DNA from: Dillenia suffruticosa
Taxonomy: Eukaryota; Streptophyta; Magnoliopsida; Dilleniales; Dilleniaceae
Assembly (NCBI GenBank): GCA_033439265.1
Contig: JAVTVX010000034.1
Span: 15,638,501 to 15,702,500 of the forward strand
Length of the DNA: 64,000 nt
Reading direction: 5' to 3'
A model generated the notes under the pieces. That model made no database searches. It was not told the DNA's origin and worked only from the letters and a program-made list of their open reading frames with translations. Positions 1 through 11,931 of the stretch are shown piece after piece. Positions within the stretch are counted from its first letter, which is position 1, and each line of letters begins with the position of its first letter. Made by a program: the position numbers and the translations under genes.

Positions 1-530
1 GGCATAACCAGCCACTGACAGAAGCCATCCTTTGTCAACCACATGTCTGATTATAATTTGATGGTACCCACTCCAAGATCAATCTTGGAAAAGTGGTAGG
101 TCTAGTCATCATATCAAGTATACCGTCAAGTCGTGGAATTGGAAAGCCATACTTGATACTTATCTTATTGTTCGCTTGGCTGTCCACACACAAATGCCAA
201 CTCTCATCTTTCTTGCGTGTTAAGCAGGAACTGCACTAGGACTTAGGCACTCACGATTAAACCCCTTCAACAACTACTTGTCTTCTGAGCTCAATTTGTT
301 CATTAGGAGTCATGTGGTAAGCTGGTACATTAGGAAGTGAGGAACCTGGAACTAAATCAATGGCATGCTGAATATCACGCATGGGAGGTAGTTCATTAGG
401 CAACTCATCCGCAACCAATAATGAAAAATCAGAGAGCAATTCCTTTACTTCTCTTGACAACTCTAAAGACCGCTTGGAATCTGTTTCTTTCACCTCAGTT
501 GTCACCACGTAAACAGTACCCCACAAGCAG
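1..530 (-). mobile_element. Ty3/gypsy pol fragment (start of reverse transcriptase), degenerate
   Basis: Relic of a gypsy polyprotein reading leftwards. The open frame at 257-526 contains the pre-RT and RT start typical of plant gypsy elements: ADELPNELPPMRDIQHAIDL, then a proline-rich stretch and a 'P-A-Y-x-M-x-P-x-E' motif. Below 257 the minus strand continues, with a frame change and stops, through a 'CVDS', 'PIPRLD' and 'KDGFCQWLVMP'-like stretch, which correspond to RT blocks. It runs off the left edge. It encodes no working enzyme. Upstream (above 530) I see no gag or protease, so it is an internal truncation. Confidence 0.85.
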
Positions 531-1091
531 TAACAACCTCTAGAATTTACTCAATCTCCAATAAAGGCTGTCCGCAATCATTCTCCACCATTTTGATGTA
601 AAAGGCCTATTAAAATTTGATTTCTTGAAATTCTGTATGAGCTAACCCTCTCTGGTGTTTTGAAGTCACTAAATGGGGTTATTTCTTGGCCTTTTATTTG
701 TATACATGTTTTTCAGAGCCATAAAGGTCCATTTTCTCACGGTTATCGATCAGAGCAAAGCCAAAGACTATTTGTTGCAAGAGCAAAGGGTAAGGGCATG
801 GGTGATGGTGGGATCAATGTCACTGCTAATGATGAAAACAGTGCATGCTTGTGTTATTTTGGGCATTGAAAAATGAGACGCCAGCAAGCACAATGCTAGA
901 CATGGAGACATGGTGTAACATTCTGAAGAATCCTGCAAATACATTTATGGTAGGCTGCGAATGTGAGGTGCAGCCATTTTGAATTTGGAAACAAGTGAAA
1001 CTAAGATGAAGATCTTGAGAACGAGATGGGCAAAGTGGTTCTGTATATATTCTACGGACACAAAGGCTACATTGTTATTTTTGAATTGCAC
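531..1091. other. Unassigned single-copy-looking DNA
   Basis: No gene recognised. Two overlapping 67-69 codon frames near 660-876 have no recognisable motif and no splice context I would trust. The composition is more balanced than the AT-rich blocks further right, so this could be decayed genic or intronic DNA. Confidence 0.4.
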
Positions 1092-1305
1092 ACTTTTTGG
1101 CCTGGGAAATAGCGTCTTTGCAACGGTAGAGTTGCTGTTTTGATAACCTTGAGGTCACGGGTTTGAGATGTGAAAACAAGCTCTTTGCAAAAAATGCAAG
1201 GGGAGGGTTGTGTACATATACGTTCATCCTCCCTCTACCCCCGCACTAAACCGAATAGCACTTTGTGCACCGGGTGAGCCCTTTTTTTTATATACTTCTT
1301 GGCCT
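1092..1305 (+). mobile_element. Au-like tRNA-derived SINE with target-site duplication
   Basis: Non-autonomous retroposon mobilised by LINE enzymes. The body (1104-1293) starts with a tRNA-like head: 'GCAACGGTAGAGTTGCTGTT' is the A-box region and 'GAGGTCACGGGTTTGAG' the B box of an internal pol III promoter. It continues with the Au-family middle ('GAAAACA...CTCTTTGCAAAAAATGCA') and tail ('TGTGCACCGGGTGAGCCC'), and ends in a short T run, as Au SINEs do. It is flanked by a 12-bp direct repeat, ACTTTTTGGCCT at 1092-1103 and ACTTCTTGGCCT at 1294-1305 (11 of 12 identical). The single mismatch and mutated B box suggest an old insertion. Confidence 0.85.
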
Positions 1306-4300
1306 AAAAAGTATTTTCAGCCTAAGTCAACTCGCATCATACTTAAGTTAATTGGTCAGGGATGGAGAGGAGATGCTTGGTGGGGATCCTCAGATGTAGA
1401 ATTTGATCTCTTTAAGTTTCCTATTTGCATCTCTCATTGGGACCTAGGATAAGATATTCATGACATGCAATTGCAGAGAAACTTTCTAGCGGCAAGTGGG
1501 ATTTTTTTTTAAGAATGAAAGGTTTCACTCTAACTACAAGCACTTTGCATAACCTCCATATGTACTTCATGCCCATTTTGCTCATCCTTGTTTCAGAAGT
1601 TTGGGAGTTTAATTAAAAGTTGTAATGGGATTTTCTCACATACAACTTTTGCATTTAACTTGGTGCAACAGGAGCTATCAAGCTACTTATTTCAGAGGGG
1701 CCCCCATATGTGAGATTGCTGTGTAGGAAAGTGGCTGTGACATTATCCTAACAAAAATGATCAATTGTGAAGGCCTATTCTCACAAAATATTGTTACAAT
1801 CAATGGGTGACAAGTTCTCTAATAGGATAGAAAAAATACATTAAAATGCTCCAAAGAGGTGGACCACATGCAACAAATCATAGCAGGACCAAAGAGAAGA
1901 ATCTGAGCCAAATATCAACACAGGAAACAAAGAATCTCTCTACACCGGAAGAAAATTTTAGGTCAGTGATAGGGCCCAAATTTGCATTTTTTTTTATATG
2001 TTTGCTGGGGTTTCTATTGAATTTTCCTCTTGTTCTTGCCTCAAAATAATGTTATTCTAGTTTATTATTGTTTGATTGTCTTTTGCTAGGCAACAAGGAA
2101 CACTGAATAAAGCCTAAAGATCAAGATTGAACAAGAAATACAGTTGCTACCCCTGTTTTGTTTTCCTTGATGTCTAACAGAAAAATGAGCATAACTTGAG
2201 TTAAATTGAGTTGATTCAAGCAGCTACGAGAATATATGACATAGGGTTACAACTTTCATGTTTTTGTTGAAGCCTAATTCAAATGGGAAGTTGGGAAAAT
2301 TTGTGTCGAAATTGAGCATTGAATGCTGGCATTTCAGAAAGTGGCGCTGCTTCTGGAAGTAGTAGTGATGAAATGTCAAGCAGCAGCACCAAAATGGTAG
2401 GAAGCAGCAACGAAGTGCTGCTTAGCACCAAAACTCAGACAAGCAGCGCCAACTCTTGAACTTCTTGAGATTGATCTCCCTTTGTGTTGTTTCTAAAGTG
2501 GCATTTTTTGAACTTTTAGGGGGAAACAAATCTTTTATCCTCAAACACTAATATAAAAGCAACATCTCTATCTCCACCCACAATGCATCCTCTTCAATAT
2601 TCCGTCCCAATTCTATCTCTTGTAAAAAATCAAGTTTGCTATCAAAAAGTTACAGACCTCTCATTCAAGATTGTTCGACTCTCTCATTATCCAGAATAGA
2701 GCTCGTTGGATTATGATATATCAGACTGCCCTTTGCCCTGTCCATTACTCCCTTCCATCCTTCACAACTATTCTAAAATTCTAAACCAACAAGAAGCAGC
2801 AGTAACAATACTAAGTCAAAATTCAAAGCAGCATTTGTGCAAAACAAGTAAATGTTTCAGCACACGCAAGCGAGGCTCTCCTGTGGCAAAACCTATTGCC
2901 CAAAAATTAACATTTAATAGAAACAGACAAGGTTTCATTCTGCAGTCCTAGCTTGTTCGAACTTCACTGATCATACATCCATAATGCCCACGCTATAATG
3001 CTTAAAAAAAGGATAATAGATTATAGTCCCTATAATTAATAAAACCACCTAATATTTTCAAATCTTTATAAATCTTGGATGGGATGAAAACTTGAATCTT
3101 GAAATAATTAAAATTCGATCAAATGCCACAGACCAACCAAAGACACAAGAAACCAAGTTTGAACAAAAATGATGGTGGGGTTCGCATAAATGACTCTCCT
3201 GAGACTTTCATCATACAGCTTGTGGGCATTTCGCAAGTACGTTTAAATTTACGCACGAACGAAGGATTTCATCCAATTTAAACAGAGAATCACAGGAGTA
3301 CAGAAATCAATAATAAAAAAGGAAACTAAGAGGTGTATACCTGAAGATGAAGCAAACCGGAGTAGGTCCAACCAATTCGAAGAAAGCGAGAGGACGAAAG
3401 AGAGAGACTAGACAAAGTTTTGGCCGTTTGGGGGCACGGGCACAAATTTGCTTTTTTGTTAGTGCTGTCCAGATAGAATTTCTGTTTTCTTGTTGTTTAG
3501 GGCACCACGGGGGCTTTGTGGGCGAGTGGGGTTTGGAACTTCATCCAAAACCTTTTCTCACTCGCCCAAAACTTTTACACCCGCTAAAATCATTATTCCA
3601 TTTTCTGCGATATTAAGCGAAAAAAAAAATCATTTTCTAGTGATCTAGTGTTATTGGCATTGTTTTCTTATAACTAAGATAAAGATATTATTTTTTTCTT
3701 TAGAAAAAATTCAAGAAATAGAATAGATGTACAAATATCTATCTATTTCATGAAAAAAAATACAAAATTTTTTATTTTTTATTTAAATTACCGAATAACT
3801 ACTAATAAGTTTTAATACTTTGTTTAAATGGATTCAATCTTTTAAAGAATTCTAATAAATCATCTTATTCTTTTGCATGGGTTGTATACGGTTGTGTATA
3901 ATATGAAATTGAAATAAATTATATAAAGTAAAGTATTATGGATTTTTGAAAATTTTTTAATATTTAAGATTACTTTTGGACTTTGTTTGGAAAGAGTGTT
4001 TTGAGAGGGGCAATTGAGGTAAAAGGTAGTATTTGGGATCTTCTTTCGTTTCATTTATCAAGAAGGGACGAGAGAATACTAAATTTTTTTAAATTGAATG
4101 GTCAGATATTCTATCATTTAATTAGAGATTTTGAATTCGAATTTTGAGAATGACGAAAGAGGATTTGAAAGAACAATCACTAAAAAATGAGGTCACAGTA
4201 TTCGAATCGGATTAATCGGTTTAAACCCAGAAATCGGTAGTAAAAACAAAAAAAAAGAGATAATTGAAAAATCTTAGTTGTTATTAATTAACAAAAATAT

Positions 4301-4753
4301 TTTTCATTTTTTAACTTTATTTCTTTACTCCCGGTTTTTATTTTCTAATAAAATTTAAAAAGCATGTCATTTTTCAAAATTTTAAAATATTTTTTTTTTC
4401 ACTTGGATGTAATTATAAACGAATCATAGTGACAAAGGTACTTTTACATATAAATTAATTTATAAATGAAAGTGAAGAGCGCATTCTCTCTGATTGCATC
4501 CTCTTTCTCAACGCGTCCAAAGTTCATTCTCTCCCATTTTGGGCAATCAGAGAAATTGGAGTTTAGGTTCTAATAGCTTTTTAGCAATATAGGAAAGTTA
4601 ATTTCTCCTTTTATTTAATAATATTTAAGATTTTTAAGAAGGGGAATGGAAAGTTTTGTCCTCTTAAGTTAAAAATTAGGCTGTTCACACCCAGCTCTTC
4701 GTCGAGGTGAAGCTCGGCTTTAACTAATTAAATTTTAATAAGCTATTTTATAA
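1306..4753. other. Mostly unassigned DNA; possible decayed gene 5' end near 3340-3620
   Basis: No coding gene is supported. At 2040-2700 there is LTR-like text with short GCAGC repeats that I cannot place. At 3331-3430 the minus strand reads like a pyrimidine-rich 5'UTR exon ending in CTTCAG before GTATAC, a plausible splice donor. At 3512-3570 there is an inverted repeat, GGGCGAGTG...CACTCGCCC, in a promoter-like position. Downstream on the minus strand no exon could be recognised. 3620-4750 is AT-rich with no feature seen. Confidence 0.3.
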
Positions 4754-5895
4754 CACTACAAAACAAATGTGTTGTTCAAAGGGCTGAAAATCATTTGCTA
4801 AATCTACTAAAATCATCGACAGAATTTTCTCCAACAAATAGGCTTTTAGTTAGTTATACACCAGTCGGGATAGATCTATCCCGATAATTTTAATCACCGT
4901 TGAAATATGTGATGGATTTATACTGACGGTTATAAAAATATTGGTAAAATCACTATCTTTTATCATCAGTTTTAAGAGTATTGGTAAAAGTTACTATTTT
5001 TTATCGTCGATTACCACGTGTTAGGAAATTTTACTATCTTTTATTATCAGTTGCCATAACTGTTAAGAAATATTATTGTCATTTATCTTCAATGATTATA
5101 TATATTAGGAAATATTATTACATTTTATTATCGATTACCATAACTGTTAAAAAATATTACTAGTCGATTACTACAAATGTTAGGATTTGCATTTCGTGGG
5201 TTGCCACATGTATTAGTATTAATTACTATTTGTATCATTGGTTACTATAAGTGTTAGAAAAAATTATTGTCTTTTATCGTCGGTTAGAAAAGTGTCGGAA
5301 AAAATTACAGTCATTTACCGTCGCTTACCACATGTGACATATATTAGTATAAATTACTGTCTTATATTGTCGGTTACCATAAATGTTAGAAAATGTTATT
5401 CCCTTAAAAATGTTACTTTCTTTTATCGTATTAGGAATGTTACTCTATTTTATTCTCGGTTATCACAAGTGTCAAAAGAAAATTATCACTTTTATCGTCG
5501 ATTACCGTAAATTACTGCCTGTTACCACATGATATCAATAGTTACGATTTTTTTAAATGCTAGGTAAATTAAAAGACTAGATAATAAAGAAATTATAAAA
5601 ATAATATAAATGTAATAAGGATTGTAATTGATATAAAGTAAAATGAAAGATATATATAAAATCAAAAACAAGAGAAAAGATACATGTCCCACAACTACAT
5701 GTCTTCTAAGATATTCCAAACAAAAAGTGTCCATCACAGTTTGCAGGCATATTTATCCACAAATTTTCCTATCAATCTATTCTTTAAAAAATCAATAGTG
5801 AAATAGTGAAATGATTATAAATAATAAATAATGATTGTAAATGAAAATATTATCAAAAAACGCTTTCCTTTCTCTAAATCCAAAACATCTTATAT
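4754..5895 (-). repeat. Terminal and subterminal repeat region of CACTA X
   Basis: Behind the CACTA tip, short diverged repeats follow one another from about 4900 to 5540. The unit has the form 'TTACTATCTTTTATCGTCGGTTACCACATGTGTTAGAAA' in loose consensus. Such subterminal arrays are the usual binding region for CACTA transposase accessory proteins. The outer 1.1 kb, including 5690-5730 (ACTACATGTCTTCTAAGATA) and 5866-5891 (CTTTCCTTTCTCTAAATCC), recurs inverted at 20905-22056. Confidence 0.8.
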
Positions 5896-5969
5896 TGGAT
5901 GGCCTTTCACACCAACTCGGAGTTGAGTGATGTTGGATGGCCTCGACCATGTTGCATTGCTTCATTGAA

Positions 5970-7250
5970 AGGAAGAAATCGATAAAACTTCTTATGTTGA
6001 CTACAATGAGGCTCTCACCCGTTTGAAACAAATCTCTTCATTAAGAGAGTATCAAAGGGAATTTAAGAAAATCTCAACGCAAGTCGATTGGCCCGAACCA
6101 GCCCTAGTAGGCACCTTCATTGGCGGACTAAGGCATGAACTAGCATCTGAAGTGAAGTTGCATAGACCTAAGACTTTGATGAGCGCTTGGGAGATTGCTC
6201 GAATCAAAGATGATTAACTCCAAGACACTCGAAGGATCTTAAGGCCATAACTACTCAAGGGGATTGTTAACACACAAACCTCTACCAAATCTACTACTTC
6301 TAAGACTTACCATCAAGGTATAATGAGTAACAAAACTCATGGAGTGAAACATCTCTCTTATGCTGAAATGAAAGCAAGAAGAACTAGAGGGTTATGTTTC
6401 AATTGTGAAGAAAAATTCATATTAGGTCACAAGTGTGATAAACCCCGAATTTTCATGATTGAAACTCATGATAATGAGGAGACACCAAGTGAAAATGAAT
6501 TGGTGCAGTATGATGAGTCACCTTTCAAAGATGTCCCTCACATTTCCATCAATGCTATGGCCGATATTGAAGATCCTACGACCATGCGTATCAAGCACAC
6601 GTTGGAGGAAAAGAAGTCATTCTTTTGGTTGACAATGGATTCTCACTCAATTGCATCAATCACCAAGTAGGGGAAACTCTCAAGTTACACGTCGAAAAGA
6701 TTAAATCTCTCAAAGTAAAGATAGCCAATGGTGAAAAGTTACAATGTTCAGAAATCCACCGAGGAGTCACCATCAACATCCAAAATTATGAAATCACAAA
6801 TGATCTTTATTCTCTTTCATTGATCTGAATGAATGTGGTTCTTGGAGTTCAATGGCTCAGTATTCTCGACAGGATATTTTCTGATTACGAAAAAATGGAG
6901 ATGGAATTCATGCATGAGAACGAGTGGATCAAACTCAAAATGCAACCACTGCCAAAAATGAAGGGAGTTGAGCTTTCCAACATGGAGAGACATCTAAAAC
7001 GGGGGCAGTGCTTATGTTATCCAAGTCTCAACTGTTGGTCAAGAAAACTCCACCCAAGAGGAAGAAAGGGTTCCCGAATATATTAAGGTCTTGCTGTCCA
7101 AGTATAAGACCGTGATAGAGGAACCTTCTAACCTTCCACCTTTAAGGAATTTTGATTATCAAATCGTCCTTAAGGACCCCTCAAAGGTGATCAAAGTCCC
7201 ACCTTATCGGTATGCCCATTTCCAAAAGGAAGAAATAGGTTTCAGCCCTT
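5970..7250 (+). pseudogene. Ty3/gypsy gag-protease-RT fragment, broken
   Basis: Piece of a gypsy polyprotein in forward orientation. The gag end (about 5990-6217) reads 'YNEALTRLKQISSLREYQRE' and 'FIGGLRHELASEVKL'. The nucleocapsid region (about 6350-6460) has one zinc knuckle, CFNCEEKFILGHKC. A retropepsin-like region (about 6615-6960) has 'LVDNGFSLNCI', where D-N-G stands in place of the usual D-S/T-G, and then 'VVLGVQWL'. The RT start (7091-7230) reads 'PSNLPPLRNFDYQIVLKD' and 'PPYRYAHFQKEEI'. Stops (for example TGA at 6826-6828) and at least two frame changes break it. RT catalytic blocks, RNase H and integrase are missing. It cannot encode an active element. Confidence 0.88.
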
Positions 7251-7471
7251 GCAATCCAAGTGCTCGGATCTCCTTGAGCAAATGTTGGAAAGACAAGTTT
7301 GGGCTATCACGGTTGATGTGGTTGGAAGGTTGCATCGGCGCATGTTAGGGGCTTCAATTTCACCTCCAGTTGATGATAAATCATCCAATTCAGCATGCAA
7401 AGACGCTGGTTGGGGTAAGGGGCTCTAATGGTTGAGGATTGCTCCTCTTCGGGGACTGCATGCCTTGAGTG

Positions 7472-7900
7472 CTATCCTTGACTTGCCGCATAGAGTTCCC
7501 TAAGAATGGTGCTCATGGCGCGTGGGCTTTGCTTTATTTGAGTCAAGCACTGGTCTGTGCTATTGCGGACTTGTTCATTCACATCCAAGCATGCTTCAAG
7601 AGCCTCAATCCTTTCTCTTTGCACCATAATGGCTTTCAAGATGAAAAGGTGTAAGTAATTGGTTTGTTCAAAGAGAACAAGTGTCATTCTTTCCAAAATC
7701 CGAATGGATGTTCAAGAAATGAATGGATTGTTTGTTTTTCTCTTCAATGAATCATGTGGATCCTCTGATAGAAGGGTAGAAAGTTGATTTCTCATGAAAG
7801 GATGTCTTCCTTGATGAAGGATGTCTTCCTTTCAATGAAATCTCAAAGTGTTGATGCAATCTTACAAAAAAATTCCTTCAAAAGAAACTTCTCAATTAAA
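7472..7900 (-). pseudogene. Gypsy gag N-terminal fragment (minus)
   Basis: Open frame 7472-7696 with flanking sequence. It encodes a heptad-rich gag N-terminus (residues around 'MVQRERIEALEACLDVNEQV'), as expected just downstream of a primer-binding site. It lies directly 3' (minus sense) of the LTR and PBS described next, so it is the 5' internal end of the element owning that LTR. It is cut off near 7360, where the oppositely oriented gypsy fragment begins. Confidence 0.55.
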
Positions 7901-7932
7901 GTTGTTTACCTCTCAATGAGAGCACCAATTAA

Positions 7933-8864
7933 TGTTGCGTGCTCTTAATGTTAGGCCGACAACACAAGATCTTTTTCTCACGCAAAGGTTATGAGATGTG
8001 CAGAATTCTTGGCTTGACACACAAGGACCGAGAATGCCTTTGATCCTTGCACGGTTAAGGGGGTTGGGGAGGTTTGAGTGGATAGTTTGAGTTCTTTCTA
8101 TGTGCAAGGTACCAAAATACCCAATGCACAAGGCCTTACTCACAGAGAAATGAATGGAAAAGAGTGGAAGATGGAGAAGATGGAAGAGAATTTGAACTTG
8201 CCTTAATGGGTCTTCAAGTACAAGAGCCAATATATCAAGCGGGGGTGATGTAACCTATGGGGAAAACGTCGACCCTTAATCCCCACTTATCACGCAAATG
8301 TGATGTTACTCAAGGGGTTATTGGCACCCTTAAGCCCTAAGATAAATTCTTACATTGGAGATGAGATAAATTCTAATATTTTATTTCTTAAAACTTACTT
8401 ATAACAAAGGGAGAGGTATGCCTTATTTATAGAAGTAAAGGGGGCATTGAAAGATTCTCTTTACACACAACATTTGGAATGAAAAGTTTTAATATATAAT
8501 AACTACTTGGCAGTTGAAACTGCTCTTATTTTGCTAATGAAAGCCTTACAAAAATAGATAGAATTATTTCAAAAAAATAGTTATTGCATGGGGAACAAAA
8601 GGTCCTTTCACTTGGCATTTGTATTGCTTGTGCACGTTGGCACGAGCTACTCATGCGCTGGTGCACGCTGGCCCATGTGCTGGTGCTGTCTCCTCGGCCA
8701 TGGCTTATTTTCTTTGAGCATTTTCTCTGTTCCCTCGAGCCATGTGTCTCCAAATGATATCTCTTCACTTGCTGGCTCGACTGCTTGTATTTCCTTGTTC
8801 ATATCTTCATGCAGTCAAGCTAGCAACTTTTCACCAATGACAAGCATCGTGAGAGGCTACAACA
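7933..8864 (-). mobile_element. Gypsy LTR (about 930 bp) with PBS, shared between two truncated elements
   Basis: On the minus strand the LTR begins TGTTGTAGCC at 8864, directly after a pol C-terminus and purine-rich AAGGAGGGACGAA. It ends GCAACA at 7933. A TATA-type box (CTATAAATAA, around 8426-8436) lies inside it. Four or five bases beyond the end is TTGGTGCTCTCATTGAGAG (7910-7928), matching the primer-binding site commonly seen in plant gypsy elements. Pol sequence lies on one side and gag on the other, so this single LTR joins the 3' end of one copy to the 5' end of another. Confidence 0.7.
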
Positions 8865-9167
8865 TTCGTCCCTCCTTGAAGAGTAACCTTGTCCCCAAGG
8901 TCGTTCTCCATTGGCTTCTCGGATTCATGCCTTTATGAAAGGGCGTCAGTCACTTGGTTATTTCTCCCTAGGCGATACACCACTTCCATTTCATATCCTT
9001 GAAGCTTGGTGACCCATTGTTGTTGTTGAGGGGTCGTGACCTTTGTTCAAGTAGTGCTTTGAGAGTTTGTTGATCCATGACTACCTTGAACTTTTCAGCC
9101 TATGTGGTATGGTCTCCATACTCGAATTGTTTCAATGATGGCACGCATTTCTCGGCCATGTTAGGTT
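8865..9167 (-). pseudogene. Gypsy RNase H plus polyprotein C-terminus
   Basis: Minus strand 9160-8940 reads as gypsy RNase H: 'GREMRAIIETIRVWRPYHIG', 'KFKVVMDQQTLKALLEQR', 'WVTKLQGYEMEVVYRLGR' and 'NNQVTDALS', with frame breaks. It is fused by an internal deletion to the polyprotein end (8930-8866, 'DLGDKVTLQGGTN'), so integrase is gone. The LTR follows immediately. Non-functional. Confidence 0.8.
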
Positions 9168-10600
9168 TTGCATTGCTTCATTGAGTGACTCCCTTCATTA
9201 TTTCTCCCTGCCGCCAAGCCAAGAACCTCACTTTGCTCCCAACTGCCTAACTCTCCACCCTCTCTTATAAAATTCTGGCGAGGACATCCATATCTTTCGG
9301 AGGAGTTGATGAGTACTAGGAAGTAGTAAGTAATTTTTTTTGTTACATTCATGCTATTTTTTATTTTTTATATTGTTGGACCTTTTTGGGCAAGTCTTGA
9401 AATTTTTTTTGTTCAACAAACTTCCCTGCTTGGACCATGTGGCATCGACAAAGCGAGTGATGATGATGACAACAAGGTATATTTTCCTTTCGCATTCTTT
9501 TAGTTAAATAATATTTTAGTTAAATAATGTGACTAAATGATATTAAAATCATATTATTATAATAAATTAAATTTCAAATTAAAAATTAATTGTTATAAGA
9601 AATTTGAAACATATTATTAAAAATTAAAATATAGAAAATTTGAAATAATTGATAATATTTTTAAAATTTATAAAGTCTACATTCTAAGTAATGTTATATA
9701 GTTTTTTAAAACTTTATAAATAAAAATACAAATTAATATATATAAAATTTTGTACCGGAGAAATTGAAGTGAATATAATATTTATAAAGAAATGATATTT
9801 TTTTATTTTTAATTTTGAATCGCTTTTCAAAGATTTTGTTATAGATTTTAAAATTTAATAAAAATGTATATAAGTTAATGTTAAATTAATATAAATAATT
9901 AAAATATTTTATAAAAATATTTATTTTATATAAGTTAATCTAAAATTAATGTAAAAAATGTATGTTAATAAATATTAAATAATATATATTAATAAAAATT
10001 ATATATAAATATAATGCAAAGAAAGTTAAAAGTTGGATTGAAAGCTGTACCGACAATATTTCTATTTGTTTTTCTCTTTGAGTGTTCTTCTTTCAAGATC
10101 ATCTACTTCTTCTAAAGCACTATGTGAAAGACTATATGGAAATTAGATTGAGATTGAGAGAGACTACTGTGAAGAGAGACTAATGTCACATGTATTAATG
10201 ACCAAGTCTATCCTTGTTTTTGCTCTCACTCCAGTTCGTTCACCTTGAGTGTTTGTCCTTTAAGATGCTGATCTAATAGATCTATGTTATTATCTTAAAG
10301 GAAGAAGGCACAATGTGAAGGAAGTTGGATTGAAAGAAAGTTGGTTGAGAGAGACAACTACTGTCACTTGCATTGTATTAATATCCTTGTTTGTATTAAT
10401 ATCTTTACTTTTTTGCTTTCACTCCGGTTCTCCAATTTGGTAGTATGAGTACTTAGACACACAACAATGGAAAGGAAAACCAATTGACTGAATAATTTTT
10501 TAACACATTAGAAACACTATTAATCTATATTAATAATTTTAATAATAATATGGGTGTCAGTTATTAATAACATATAATTTTCACTTCAATATATAAGAAT
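9168..10600. other. AT-rich interior of CACTA X with a tandem duplication
   Basis: No gene recognised. 9480-10020 is extremely AT-rich. At about 10071-10248 and 10249-10440 two diverged copies of a segment of roughly 180-190 bp follow each other. Shared landmarks are 'GATTGAGAGAGAC...CTACTGT', 'GTCAC-TG-ATT-TATTAAT' and 'CTTTCACTCCGGTTC' (CTCTCACTCCAGTTC in copy 1). Confidence 0.5.
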
Positions 10601-11390
10601 ATTACCACTCATCACCAGAATAATGGTTGATAGGCATTTACAAACTCTTTCAATATCCGTCCCCAAAGACTTCTATGCCTTAGTTATGGATTACAACCGA
10701 TTACAACTAATAATCGTGCTTGATCAAACTTACTGTTTTTTTACAGGTGTAAGTGGTGGTAAGTCGCGATTATCACTATATCTTATCACTTGTTATTCCA
10801 AACTTACCACTAGTTATTACTATATTTCACACGAATAAAGTATGATTCCACAGTAAAAAAGATTGATATAAAGAATGTTTTCAAGATATCCCTAAAAGAG
10901 TGTCACATTTGAAATTTTTAATTATAACTGTCATAATTGAATATCGTTTTTACATATGGTACAATATATAGGTTAACATAAGTAGAATTTATAGAAATAG
11001 TATGGCTAAGTGTTTTTGAACCGTTGTTAAAGATTGCCAACGTAATATAATCAGAAGTGAACATGGTTTTTAAAGACGTTGCAATTTGTGTGTTATGATA
11101 GATGTAGAACTTATGCAGACGACATTGTCAAGTAGACAATAAAAAAGATTTATATAAAGACTCTTTTCAAACTGTGCCAAAAAACTATCATAATTCAATA
11201 TCACTTTTACAGATGGTTATACTACCTTTACTCACGGTTGGTAAACCTTTCTTGACAGATAATTTATCCTTGGAAAATACACACATTTCCAGATGGTAAG
11301 TCTTAAAGCATTTCTATAGGGCATAAAAACCGTCAATAAAAGTCAATGACAATAAAAATTATCGTCGGCATAGTCCTTTAATTTTTAGTG
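10600..11390 (-). repeat. R-type terminus and subterminal repeats of CACTA X
   Basis: This outer segment reads on the minus strand from CACTAAAAATTAAAGG at 11390. It contains a roughly 280-bp unit twice (around 10855-10990 and 11140-11230). The landmark is 'AAAAAAGATT-ATATAAAGA-T-TTTTCAA' followed by 'TCATAATT-AATATC-TTTTACA-ATGGT'. The tip is about three quarters identical to the first 43 bases of element Y (16158), which identifies it as the same kind of end. Confidence 0.75.
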
Positions 11391-11931
11391 TAAGTAGAGT
11401 TGAAACTAATTTGTTAGTTACTTAAGCGAATACTTTAATCTATTTTAGTTAGGTAAGCAAATGAACACTGAGCCACTTAAGTAAAATATTATGTTCGAGT
11501 TTTGTATGTGGTAAAAATATGCGCTAGTAGATTTTTATCTTTTAAAAACCCAGTTCAATCTAAATCGAATTTAATCAAATTCAATGTCAGTTGTTTAAGA
11601 CAAAAATCTCAAATATCTCTATGGCATTCAATTCACTTCCAAATAAAACCTTAATTTTTTTTTTTTGTAGTTTTAATGTTCTTACTACATGGATGACGTT
11701 AAAGTTCTTAACGAGTCTCTACTCTTGATTTATTTAGAAAACCCCAAATTTAGCTTTTCAAATTGTGCATGTGATTTGTTTTTTTCTTCGTTCTTCTCTC
11801 ATGCAAAAGCTCATAAAATTTTAGATAATAACTAATATCCCCTAGTAAATCAATTTGGGATTTGATTTCTTTGTCCTTCAATGATAATTATCTACAAATT
11901 TTGACTTTTTGACTAAATTTAAAAAAAAAAT
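11391..11931. other. AT-rich spacer, nothing recognised
   Basis: This is the DNA between element X and the LTR-like block. It is AT-rich with stop codons in all frames, and I see no conserved motif or repeat. Confidence 0.4.

Larger units (their letters stand above)
4754..11390 (-). mobile_element. CACTA transposon X, defective, with 3-bp TSD
   Basis: Class II cut-and-paste element defined by CACTA termini. The left end is CACTACAAAACAAATG at 4754. The right end is ...TTTTTAGTG at 11390, which reads CACTAAAAATTAAAGG on the minus strand. The flanks carry a perfect 3-bp duplication, TAA at 4751-4753 and TAA at 11391-11393. The right terminus resembles the left terminus of element Y (16158) and of Z (30666). 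The left terminus resembles the right terminus of Y over about 1.1 kb. By comparison with Y and Z, whose transposase reads plus, X lies in minus orientation. No transposase is recognisable. A gypsy fragment block interrupts it at about 5970-9167. Confidence 0.85.

Noticed and set aside
660..876. Two overlapping frames of 67-69 codons
   Set aside because: No recognisable motif, overlapping in different frames, and no splice context.
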